A stretch of 64,000 bases of DNA. Origin: Siderastrea siderea. Taxonomy: Eukaryota > Cnidaria > Anthozoa > Scleractinia > Rhizangiidae. How positions within the stretch are numbered: position 1 is the stretch's first letter; every line of letters begins with the position of its first letter. Where the stretch lies: positions 1,260,001-1,324,000 of the forward strand of contig OZ034978.1 of the NCBI GenBank assembly GCA_964030785.1. Reading direction: 5' to 3'. The notes under the pieces are model-generated. The model was not told where the DNA came from. It ran no database searches and saw only the letters and a list, made by a program, of their open reading frames with translations. A program made the position numbers and the translations under genes. This document shows, one piece after another, positions 1-9,300 of this stretch.

Positions 1-450
1 GGAAACCAGAGGGGGGCATAGGGGAAAATCACAACTAGAGAGAGGGGGGGTGGATGTAAAATTTAATACATACAGGGGGGGCATTACTTTTTTCACACTT
101 TTTCACAAACTGGAAAAGTGGTAGAACAGCTATTAGAGTTCAAACATTTATACTTGCTTACACTAGAATTAAATTGGGAAAATATCAACTCCAGGTGCTT
201 TGATCTCTGAACTGGCTGATTATTTAATATTTTCCTGTCTGTTATGCAGTAAGAGAGGAATGCCTCTGTTATCTACTAAAACAGTTCTACTTTATTGGCA
301 CCAGGAATGCTGTTAAAGTTAGTTTGGATTTTGGTTATGTTTGGGGGAAAATACAATCAGGAAAACGCTTAAAATGGCATTTCCGAGCGTCTAGATTTCG
401 AAATTTTCTGGGGGAGCATGCCCCCAGACCCCCCTAAAGACTCGCGCCTT
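1..450. repeat. Dispersed repeat sequence with G-rich tracts
   Basis: No coding region is visible. The stretch has several G-runs (near 16, 45 and 75) and, at about 385-450, a G/C-rich motif block ending in a GCGCCTTCGGCGC palindrome. I recognise this type of block as a high-copy interspersed sequence in cnidarian genomes; that is from memory and was not searched. It is probably the edge of a larger element that starts before the window. Confidence 0.4.
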
Positions 451-669
451 CGGCGCTTTCACAATTGCCTTGGTTATCAGAAAAGTCTCGCTATGGTCCT
501 GACAACACTATGATGATATTCAATGAAAAGGAAAGATGCCAATGTAGGATAGCCTACATTGTATTAAAATTAAAGAGAATGGAAAACCCAACTGTTGACT
601 TTAATAGCAATAAATTGATCTATGTAAATATAAACAGTTTGATTGCTTGGCAAAGCAAGCTTATAAACT

Positions 670-1160
670 TCTCCCGAGTGTCCAGATAAAGAAACTGTTC
701 AACGAGGGAAAAGTTCCTCCTCTGAAGAAAGGTCTTTGCAAGAGTTCTGTTCCCAGTACAATGTGGACGATATTGTGTGTAAAAGTTATGTAGAGCACCT
801 TAAGTTCTTGGATGCAACGGTGAAAAAAAAGAGTAAGAAAATGGAACGCTCTCCCGTCTAATATTTCCTGGAAAATGAAACAGATATGGAAGCGCTTACG
901 AAAAACAGCTGAAAATGTATTTGAAACAACATGGTCTCAAGATAAGCGGAAATAAGGCTGATTTAACTAAACGAGTTCTCAGCCATGCACACGAAAATGC
1001 TGCCAGGGATGTTCTGGAAGATGAAGAATTTTATAACCCGTCTGAAGACGACACAACTTCAGAATCAGAGTCAAGTGATTCCGATGGAGAGAACTCATCT
1101 GTTGAAGAGCCATTTGAAGTACTTTTTGTGCCTGAGGAAGACATCCAACACGCAAATTAG
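670..1160 (+). pseudogene. Broken SAP-domain protein gene fragment
   Basis: Two reading frames on the + strand look like one protein with a break between them. The first (about 670-860) reads through an SLQEFCSQYNVDD segment into a lysine-rich stretch and stops. The second (about 883-1160) reads YGSAYEKQLKMYLKQHGLK and continues through SGNKADLTKRVLSH, which fits a SAP DNA-binding helix-extended loop-helix. It then becomes acidic and Ser/Glu-rich before a stop. An intron joining the two does not restore the frame, so I read this as a decayed copy. SAP domains bind AT-rich chromosomal DNA; here function is unlikely. It may belong to a transposon-amplified family. Confidence 0.5.
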
Positions 1161-1169
1161 GTATGAGGG

Positions 1170-1330
1170 AACCAATGGGGGGGGGGGGAGGGCGGGGTTG
1201 ACCTTAATATTATCAGTAGGTGAGGGGAGGTTTAAGTTAATTTTCGCTTAGTGAGGGGGGGGGGGTTGCGACTTAATTTTGAGCCTTATTTTACCCATTT
1301 CCCACCCCCCCTCCAGTTAATTATTGCACA
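1170..1330. repeat. Poly-G / G-rich low-complexity sequence
   Basis: Runs of G near 1179-1188 and 1254-1265, followed by C-rich sequence near 1302-1312. No gene is visible. Runs of this kind recur in the window (for example 42066-42086 and 50080-50096). Confidence 0.5.
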
Positions 1331-1344
1331 GTCCCTAAAGCATT

Positions 1345-1435
1345 AGCCTGCGGACGCAGACGTATTTCCGGCTGTCGTTTCTTATTTTCGGCGGAGAGAA
1401 ACGACAGCCGGAAATACGTCTGCGTTCGCAGGCTA
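1345..1435. mobile_element. Hairpin MITE, Mutator-like (copy 1)
   Basis: A 91-bp near-perfect palindrome. The left arm starts TAGCCTGCGGACGCAGACG and the right arm is its inverse, separated by about 12 bases. It is flanked by a 9-bp direct repeat with one mismatch (CTAAAGCAT at 1336-1344, ATAAAGCAT at 1436-1444). A 9-bp TSD with TIR-only structure points to Mutator-like (MULE) mobilisation. It has no coding capacity. Confidence 0.75.
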
Positions 1436-1444
1436 ATAAAGCAT

Positions 1445-1852
1445 ATGTATCTAAGAAGTGTGGATTGTTGTTATGTTAAAAATCGTATGGGAAAGAATGA
1501 AAAAGACTCTTTTATTGTGGCCACGCTCTTGCCGCATTAATTTGCAGTGGAGATTGAAAGTCAGTGATGCAGTAGCACACAAGTGTCACAAGCAGAAGCT
1601 CATTCCGAAGCATGCAACTGTGAATTCAAGGATTTGTTTCACATTTGCATTCACGAGCTGGCTCATAGCAGCCTGTGTTCCACTATAGCGGACAAACAAA
1701 CCGTAGCGGGGAAGCTGGGACAGGCGGGGTGGGGGGGGGGGTCCATTGCAGGCCTGGAGCTTCGATGGATCTCCGAAATTTTTGTAGAGGCCCACAGCAC
1801 TTCAACTTTCCGATAACAACACTTCACCTTCCGGATGTTATAGTATTAGTAT
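1445..1852. other. Non-coding stretch, nothing recognised
   Basis: I see no coding homology here. There is a G-run at about 1729-1740. Short open frames on both strands have no recognisable motif. Confidence 0.4.
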
Positions 1853-2144
1853 TAGTCAGGTCTCTTAGTGCAAAATATGGGCCGGATCGTTACAAACGTG
1901 ACAAAAGTGCCAAATTTGGCACAGAGCTTCATTGACACTTACTGATTAATACTAGAGGGGGTGCCCATCGCAAGCGGCTCTATTTTGAGAATTATGGGAT
2001 ATTTAAGTTTTGCCTTAGATAATGAAGTGCCATTGAAAATAAAGATTTGGGCTACCTGTACAGGGAATGTTGTTGGTGTTTGTTTCGTGTAATTTTGTTT
2101 AGAGCAAACACAAAATGACATTTTTAGACTTACTTGGTGATGTT

Positions 2145-2445
2145 TAGCTTTTAATATGCTATTTAAACTAGTTACAGGCATACTTCTAGTACTCAGTCTC
2201 CACTCGGTATCTGCGGCCATTTTCGGCGTTGCTACCAAGACTTGCCAATAATAATTACATATCAGTTTTAAAAACAGATTTTAACATCAGTTTTCAAATT
2301 TCTAATATAATGCTTAGCTTTTAATATGCTGTTTTAACTAGTTTTATGAGTATACTACTAGTGCTCAGTCTCCACTCAGTAATTGTGACCATGTTTAGCG
2401 TTGCTGCGAAAGCTGGCCAATAATAACTACATATTAGTTTAAAAC
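2145..2445. repeat. Tandem duplication, about 170-bp period
   Basis: TAGCTTTTAATATGCT begins at 2145 and again at 2315. The similarity continues through ACTAGT, CTCAGTCTCCACTC and CCAATAATAA-type blocks in both units. It sits in the 3' flank of the nuclease-like gene, inside the TIR element, and resembles subterminal repeats of DNA transposons. Confidence 0.65.
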
Positions 2446-2695
2446 AAAGACCTTTGGGGTCAGCCTTCTAAGTTCTGATTCAATAAACTTATGACCTGAA
2501 ATTTACCACCCAAGTCACATCCTAAACAATAAAATCCAATCGTCACACGGTCGTTTCCGAGCAGTGATTCCGGGACATTTACATGTCAAATGAACCTTAA
2601 CTGACAACGCGCACACGTCTCGCAATTAAAATCACTCCTTAATTTGTTTGGCTCTTTAGACTGTCTACTAAAGATGGAAATGATAACATTACTGT

Positions 2696-3980
2696 TCAGA
2701 AATTATTTACACTACTTGGACATTTGCATTTGCAAAGCGGTGTGCACTCTAATGACGCCTTGAAACACTTGCATCTAGTGCATTCTCCTTTACAAGTACA
2801 CCGAATGAGCTCGCTGCATGCCTTTGCCACTTCCGGGATGCTTATCCACTTGGGGACCCATACACCATCCTCGATTTTCCAGGAGAACTGCTCAGGTGAT
2901 GGAATTGCCTGCTCTGAGTCCTCACTGGTTGTCCAGATTCCTGCTTGGAAAACTGCACGGTTGACATGCTGAAGAAGCGCATCCTTTCGAGTAAAATGAA
3001 ATGAAAATAATTACACGTATGTTTTAAAATGGTTAAAATTAAAAATAACGACGAAAAAATTAGCACGTTGCCATGTTTACCTGCGTTGGTGGAAGCTTGT
3101 CCATGTCTCGGTTGTTCTTGCAAAAGAGCTCCATTCTTGTCTTGTTAATGGAATCTAACGGGCTCAACTTGTCGAATAAGATGACTGTGAACCTCTCAAT
3201 GCGCTTGAAATGGTCTGAATCCACAGTCAGCTGGTGAAAGGGGTTATTTGCAAGGAACTCAAATGTCGGAGTTACTCCAGGAAACAGCTTCCATGCCTGC
3301 CAGGCGGACTTCTTTCCTTTCCCATAGAAGGTGGAGGTAGTGTCACAGCCCGTCAGTGCGTGAAACACAGGTAGAGACCTCGATTGCGCTTCCCCTAGAC
3401 TTGCACAAATGTTGTTGATGCTTAAAAATGAAAAATTACGTCCTGTTCCAAACCCCACCCACAATTCCAAGTCGGGCTGAATTGCTCTGAGCTTGTTGAA
3501 CTTTCCTATCAAGATAACGATGACATCCGTGTCAACGGTCCTAACGAGTACTGATTTGGTCTGTTCAGCTTGAATGGCATGGAGAACATGGATGACGATC
3601 CTTGTGTCTGCCTCCTCGTGATTGCATTCAGGAAAGGATCTGTCTGAGCCAATGGAGATCACAGAAGTCCCTAAAATTAAAGATATAGATATGCGTGCCT
3701 GTTAGAAAATCATTTTAAATACCAATGGTGTTTTACTTCCTATATAGCAAATGAAATGACAAAGATGTTACAAGGTAAAACCTGATGTTATGTAGACCGT
3801 CTTGTTCTCCGGCCAGTTGTATTCAGCAACCTTGTTCGTCAGAAACGCAAACAGTTCTTCCTTGTTAACTGAATCACGAAGGAACTGCATCCAATCCAAT
3901 CCACTTGCTCTAAGTGGGCATCTTAACTCTTCTGTAGTATGTTTTTGGCAGATGACACATTGATTCCAAGATAATGCCAT
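2696..3980 (-). CDS. Transposon-borne PIN/FEN1-like nuclease with Cys-rich tail (3 coding exons)
   Basis: Exons on the - strand: 3985-3782 (ATG at 3980-3978), 3670-3081 and 2983-2696 (stop 2698-2696). All junctions are GT-AG, phases join cleanly, and the product is 358 residues. It starts MALSWNQCVICQ. Exon 2 holds NHEEADTR (residues 83-90), VDTDVIVI (112-119) and TGCDTTSTFYGKGKKSAW (173-190). The order and spacing parallel FEN1/XRN-type PIN nucleases (EAEA, ED.D, G.D followed by a GxGxK turn), so a metal-dependent nuclease fold is my inference. Exon 3 ends with ten cysteines in CxC-type spacing, a probable zinc-binding tail. The N-terminal part looks short: RCPLRASG passes directly into LDWMQFL, which may be an internal deletion. 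The gene looks intact but nothing shows it is expressed. Confidence 0.65.
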
Positions 3981-4034
3981 AGTTTCTAAAATTTTTAGTG
4001 AAACCATAAGCCATACGATAAGTATTTTTTGGTT

Positions 4035-4320
4035 GAGGAAGACAGATTGAATAGAAATACATTTAAATATAATCTTGAACTGTAAAATGCAAGGGTTTTT
4101 GTACAAAAATATATTTTAAAAAACGATAGAACAGCCTTTTTAAAAGTACAGCATTTCGAAAATTTTGAGTGTGAATCGTTTGAGCAATACGATCTCATTT
4201 TCGGTTTATTAGGAAGACAAAACAAATAGTGACAGACTTAAAATATATTTAAAACTACAAACTGAAGCTTATTCGAGGTAAAAATATATTTTAAAGCTGA
4301 TAGAATAGCATTTCAAAGGC
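4035..4320. repeat. Degenerate tandem duplication, about 175-bp period
   Basis: AAAAATATATTTTAAA followed by GATAGAA(C/T)AGC occurs near 4105 and again near 4280, with further weak similarity in between. It lies upstream (5') of the nuclease-like gene, mirroring the duplication at its 3' side. Confidence 0.5.
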
Positions 4321-4331
4321 TAAATACTTAC

Positions 4332-4385
4332 AGGTTGTGCAGATACGCCTGGGCGCCGCCATCTTGGAATTGACTCATGGAAGAG
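4332..4385 (-). promoter_or_regulatory. Possible YY1-like site and 5' untranslated exon of the nuclease-like gene
   Basis: On the - strand, CCAAGATGGCGGC (plus strand 4355-4367) is an exact YY1-type core (AAGATGGCGGC), a motif that in animals often sits just downstream of transcription starts. A strong donor, GTAAGT, follows at 4331-4326. Splicing to the acceptor before 3985 would give a leader exon. ATGs inside this segment do not continue in frame, so translation would start in the next exon. This is an inference from motifs only. Confidence 0.4.
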
Positions 4386-4745
4386 TGGGAATGGGTACCA
4401 GTGTTTTTTAGCAGGGTCAGAAAAAAGCTTATTTGATCGGTTTATAAGGTGTTTATGGGTAGAATTGAAAGATATAAGACTGAAACTGTTATTTACAATA
4501 TGACAACGGCAATCTGAGTGATTAAAGGTATTAAATAGCACTTTTTAAAAGTAGCACCACAGGACAGCACAGGACACCCAGCAAAGGGAAATTTTCGCAA
4601 GTTTAATCCTCGTTATCTCCCTTCATAAGCATATCTGCGTCGGGCACCCCCTCTAATATTTATAGTACTGCCGTAAGCTATTACTATGCAAAGTTTGATG
4701 CTTTTGTCAACTCTGTAACGATCCTGAAGCTAAGAGACCTGACTA

Positions 4746-5439
4746 TATAGCGTTTACACTTGCGAGGGTGCTTTCCTGTAAAAGCTATATGGGTTTGTTA
4801 ACGGTCAGTCAAAAGGCAGTATGCTTGAGCCATTTTGGAAGCCAGCCTGAAATAACAAACAGTTTTTACCTCTGGGTACCCCTTTTCGTTAAGACGGGCC
4901 TGTAGGGCTCCGTCTTCACGTCGATGATTGATTGATTGATTGCTTAGGTGATATCCTATCAGGGGAGTGGGGACGGAAGAGGGATTATGTTTTGACGTTG
5001 GGGATATGGCTACAATAGCTTATTGATATTGCAATGCCTCCACCACGCTTATATTTGGAGGATTTGGGACGCTAGAAAGAGTTTGTTAGTCGAAAAAAAA
5101 AATTACATGTTTTGAGAAATGGTGACCGTAGTGATTGTTGTACGCAACAATTTCAAGAGGGTTTTGGACATTGTACGGATCAAAATACGCCATTTAAATG
5201 GTGAAAACAAATGAGAAGCTCTGGAAGACTCGATTGAAATGGACTGGACATTGGTAGCTACTGGAGGGCTCAAAGTAAGGATTTAGTATTTGCTTCAGAA
5301 AACAAGAAAGTAAATTCCAGGAATAAGGTCTATTATATTTTCCAAATGCTTTCGGGGTTTACAAGGAAGCCAGTCAGAAGAGGTGTAATATAAACGGCGT
5401 GGACCTGTCGTGTGACGAGACGTGTACGCTCACAGTAGG
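4746..5439. other. Non-coding, with short (GATT)n tract
   Basis: Contains GATTGATTGATTGATTG at about 4925-4941, of the kind seen at 3' tails of CR1/L2-type retroelements. Nothing else is recognisable; no coding motif. Confidence 0.4.
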
Positions 5440-5445
5440 TTATAA

Positions 5446-5868
5446 CAGGGTCTGGAAGGGTATTCTCGGGATCCGGGATTTGACCAAAATACTGTGCGGG
5501 ATTCGGGAAAACGCAAAACATCTTGACGGGATTCGGGATTTGACTGCTATGAGGGAAGCGGGATTCACCAAATTTGGGTACGGGATGCGGGATTTTGTTG
5601 CCTGTCTGTCGGGAATTCGGGAAATCGTCACGACCCAAAAAACCCTTACAGCGGCAAAAGCGAATCAACCAGGCGAGCGCCAAATATCAATTGAAAGGGC
5701 TAATCTACATCTTAAATTTATTAGCTTTTGCAGAAATTAGTCTTTTTTAATGTATTTTTGGGAAAGAAGAAACGAAATTCGGGATAGCGATGAAAAAAGT
5801 GCGGGATGCGGGATTCTCGTGGTAAAGGAGTGGGAATGCGGGATCAGGACCCCCCCTTCCAGACCCTG
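5446..5868. mobile_element. 423-bp CAGGG-type MITE with 6-bp TSD
   Basis: The TIR is CAGGGTCTGGAAGGG (5446) and its exact complement ends at 5868. The flanks are TTATAA on both sides (5440-5445, 5869-5874). The interior is filled with CGGGATTCGGGA-like subterminal repeats. CAGGG termini suggest hAT, though canonical hAT TSDs are 8 bp. It ends 376 bp upstream of the MAPK15 start codon. A truncated, inverted relative lies at about 42240-42539. Confidence 0.8.
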
Positions 5869-5874
5869 TTATAA

Positions 5875-6244
5875 ATTTAGAGTTTTTGTGGGGAACTCGC
5901 CAGGACAGCAGTTTGGTGTCCGCTTTTGCAGGAGTCAATTTTGCTGATCACAAGCAACGTATCACAACGTAGCCTGCAAGCGTTTCCGTTCTTTGGCAGG
6001 TATGACATCTTCAGAATACTGCGTGTAAAACCGGCTGTAAAACCACACCACTTCGTCATCAACTTGGCCTTTTGGGTGCCATGGTGCCATGACGACTATA
6101 TTTATTGTAAACGATCTACGTCAACCAATCAGAACACGGAATCGATTCAACTCCGTTTTAAACCACAAAGAAACGCCGCATTGTGATAAAGTTTAGAAAA
6201 ATTCATGGTGAACTAGTCTCTGGTCTGTGGCAAAAATTTCAATT
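5875..6244 (+). promoter_or_regulatory. MAPK15: Presumptive 5' flank and leader of MAPK15
   Basis: Sequence between the upstream MITE and the MAPK15 ATG. No TATA box at a convincing position and no upstream coding exon. Transcription start cannot be placed from sequence alone. The region up to the MITE boundary is short, so the promoter is either within these 370 bases or overlaps the element. Confidence 0.35.
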
Positions 6245-6310
6245 ATGAGTGCTGAAATAGATGCTCACATCACGAAGAAGTATGAAATCAAGAAGCGATT
6301 GGGAAAAGGA
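6245..6310 (+). CDS. MAPK15: MAPK15 exon 1
   Basis: Encodes residues 1-22, [20 protein letters not shown] then KG, the N-terminus up to the glycine loop. The ATG is the first in frame. Donor GTAGGG, phase 0. Confidence 0.93.
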
Positions 6311-9300
6311 GTAGGGTCTTCATTGGAGTCGTTATATTATTCGGCGCTGTTGGCGCTTTCACGGAAGGCAAATTTTGGTTGCGTTTCTCTGACTTAACTG
6401 AGAGGTTTTTACTGTTTATAGGCATATGGAATCGTCTGGAAGGCCATAGATCGGCGAACAGGAGAAGTTGTCGCTGTGAAAAAGATTTTTGATGCCTTTA
6501 GAAATCAAACAGACGCTCAGGTATCGTTTGAAAACCGCAAATTTTGGACGCCATGAGCTTGAAAAACAAGTGCGAGTTCTGCTTTCTTAATTTTACTTCA
6601 ATCCCCCCTCATCTGTTTTTTCATTTCAGAGAACGTTTCGGGAGATTTGTTTCCTTCAGGTATGTAGACCGAGTCAAGATTGTTAAGCGTAAATGATTTC
6701 TGAGGGAAAAAGCTTTTGATATATTGTCATGTCTCTGCTAAGCATTTATTTCACCGAAGAATGTTGATGTCGGCCTCTCGATCTTACCCATGACATCTAC
6801 GTTTGATTCCAGGAATTTGGAGACCACGAAAACATCATTAAACTCCTAAATGTGATTAAGGCAGACAACGATAAGGATATCTATTTGGTTTTTGAATATA
6901 TGGGTAAGTTTTGTTAGCAATTTGTCATCATCCGGAACAAGCTTCAGCGTGGCCAGCAGGATTGCAAAGCCCATACATGTAATTCTCGATTGATTTTAGC
7001 TTGGAAATTGCGCCATTTGTTTCGTTTCATAAAAAAAAAATGATATATGCCCTATATATTTTCAGTATATTTTATTTTACTTAATTGTAAGTTTACTTAT
7101 TGCTGGTGGGGGGAGCTTGTACCTGTGCGTCTGTTTTCTTTGCACTGTAGGGTATTTGCATGTTGAAGTAAATATTGAGTCTGTATAATGGCACAGGTTT
7201 TCTCCACTAGATTTTGAAGCTTCTAGGACATAAGCGTATATTTAGATTGCGAGGCAGATATAATTAGAAATTGTATGCCATAAATGATTATTTGCTGCTG
7301 ATGTCTGTTATAAGACTATAAACTTTATATAATTTTTGTGCAAAAAACATGCCAAGGAAGTGAATTAACTGGTGCAGCCAAAATGTGGTCAGCCTGAAGC
7401 TACTTCACTTCCTACAGATCGTGATTAAAAAAAGGTGCAATATATAATTTCGTGGAATTGACGTCTACATGTGGAATTATGAAATCTTGAAACAATACTT
7501 TCATCCAAAGTAATATTAATATTGGAAAGGCTTAATCTCAATAGGAGGGCAGGGTGAGGTCATGTTCGATTTTTCTCGTTTTGGAAACATAGAAAAAAAC
7601 TAAAAGAATTTTAGTGTTTCTGCAAATTGTTATTTGTGTTATATGGCTTTAAAACTTTGTTTCAAAACTTTGTGGTCAATTCTAATACTGGGTAAACTGT
7701 AACAAAATGTAGTTTTATAGTTCTTTCATTAACTCTACAAATTTCTTTGAATTTCGGTGTTCAGATTTGAGAACATTGACGATCACATGTGCGATTATTT
7801 ACCATTGGTTTATAACATGTTTGTCTGTGCTAATTAAACAGATTTACAACATGAACATAAATGTGCATGAATTAATGGAATATTTCTTACATGTATTTGT
7901 TAATAGACACAGATCTGCACAATGTGATAAAGAAAGGCAACATTCTCAAAGATATACACAAAAGATACATCATGTATCAGGTAAAGAATTCTAAATAAAC
8001 TTAATAGTCTGTGAGGTCTGAAATCTTTCTTTGTTCATTTGTGTCTGTTATATAGAAGATTATTGATAGTGTTCTTGTGTTCTTTTTGTATTGTGAGTGT
8101 TGGTCATGCAAATATACAATTCCCACAGTGAAGGCTATTTTGATAGTTCAGTCACGTCATCACTTATAGTAATTAACAAATTATAATATATCTAATTAAT
8201 ATAATTATATAATTATATATAATTAGCAAATTATACTAGTAACAAGTAGAATTTATTTCATTTTATAATTTCAAATGAACTAACCATGTTAAAAAGTGAC
8301 AAACATTCTAAAACATTCTGAAGCTCCTATTCAATACAAAGATGTTTCATTTTATTGCAAGGTAATTCCATGGATATCAGTTGACTGCTGGATAATGCAG
8401 TCATCAATGAACCCAATTTGCACTTTTTCTTTAAATTTGTGGTATTATTCATGAATCACTAAATATCATTTAGTTTGTGATGTCAACTAAAAGAGCTGCT
8501 TTCCAGTTTCTATTCATATTGATCATCTTGTTACAGCATCCTTTGGCTTATATCCTCATTTCTGTCACAGATATTAAAAGCAGCAATGTACTTGCACTCT
8601 GGAAATGTAATTCACAGAGATCAGAAGGTATTTGTAAATCGGTAATTGAAGGGCTCGGTGAAAAAAGGGCATAAGTGATGATTTGAGGTTAAAATCTAAA
8701 TTGGTGCAGCTATTAAGCTGAGCATTGGCACACAGGCTGGTTTTCATGCAAGGAATATTGTGGTGCATTTATTTCTTGACCTGAGATCTTAAATTGGAAG
8801 AATTAGCATATTACTTTTGCTGAAAAATTGTTGTTGTGTGGTTCCAGAAAATATCCATACCCTCCCCATGGAAGGAATTGGAATTTCCAGGGGGGTGGGG
8901 TGGGGGTCAAAGGCCCAGGAAAATCCTGAGGGGAGGGGGTGTTGTATCAATTTATATTATTTTTTCCAGACCGGTTCCATTATTCCTATATGTTAAATTT
9001 TCTTTGTTTGCATTTTGCTTACCGATCCGTGGATGCAAACATTGATCTTTTTAACTGCACGAAAGTAATATTTTCAGGGTGGTCAGGCTCGATTTCTGGT
9101 GCTGCGAGAGTCCGGTCATTTTACCAAACAGCAGCTGATTAGCGAACAGCTCATGCTGTGGAAGACGAGCCCGTAAATTACACTAAGAATCTCTGTCACA
9201 CATATTTAAGCAGATACGTCTGTCATTTGATTTCGAACTGTATCCGTCTCTGCTAGTAGCAGTGCAGACATTTACGTTGCATTTCTTTGTTGTTGTTCGC

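Larger units (their letters stand above)
1853..4745. mobile_element. 2.9 kb TIR element carrying a spliced PIN-like nuclease gene
   Basis: The two ends are imperfect inverted repeats. The outermost match is TAGTCAGGTCTCTTAG (1853) against its complement ending at 4745. Further inside, GGATCGTTACA, GACAAAAG and AGAGGGGGTGCCC recur in inverse orientation (about 1885-1970 and 4640-4725), so the arms are about 120 bp. TAT lies on both sides (1850-1852 and 4746-4748), a possible 3-bp TSD, but it is short and A/T only. The - strand gene lies inside with non-coding sequence on each side. I cannot assign a superfamily. Confidence 0.6.

Noticed and set aside
4332..4380. MSQFQDGGAQAYLHN or MAAPRRICTT as the N-terminus of the nuclease-like gene
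   Set aside because: Splicing from GTAAGT at 4331 to the acceptor at 3986 gives a stop or a wrong frame from either ATG; the start at 3980 is retained.
6083..6096. Possible RFX X-box (GTCGTCATGGCACC on - strand) upstream of MAPK15
   Set aside because: MAPK15 is a ciliary gene, so an X-box would be attractive, but the right half-site departs from RRNRAC and no second site supports it.
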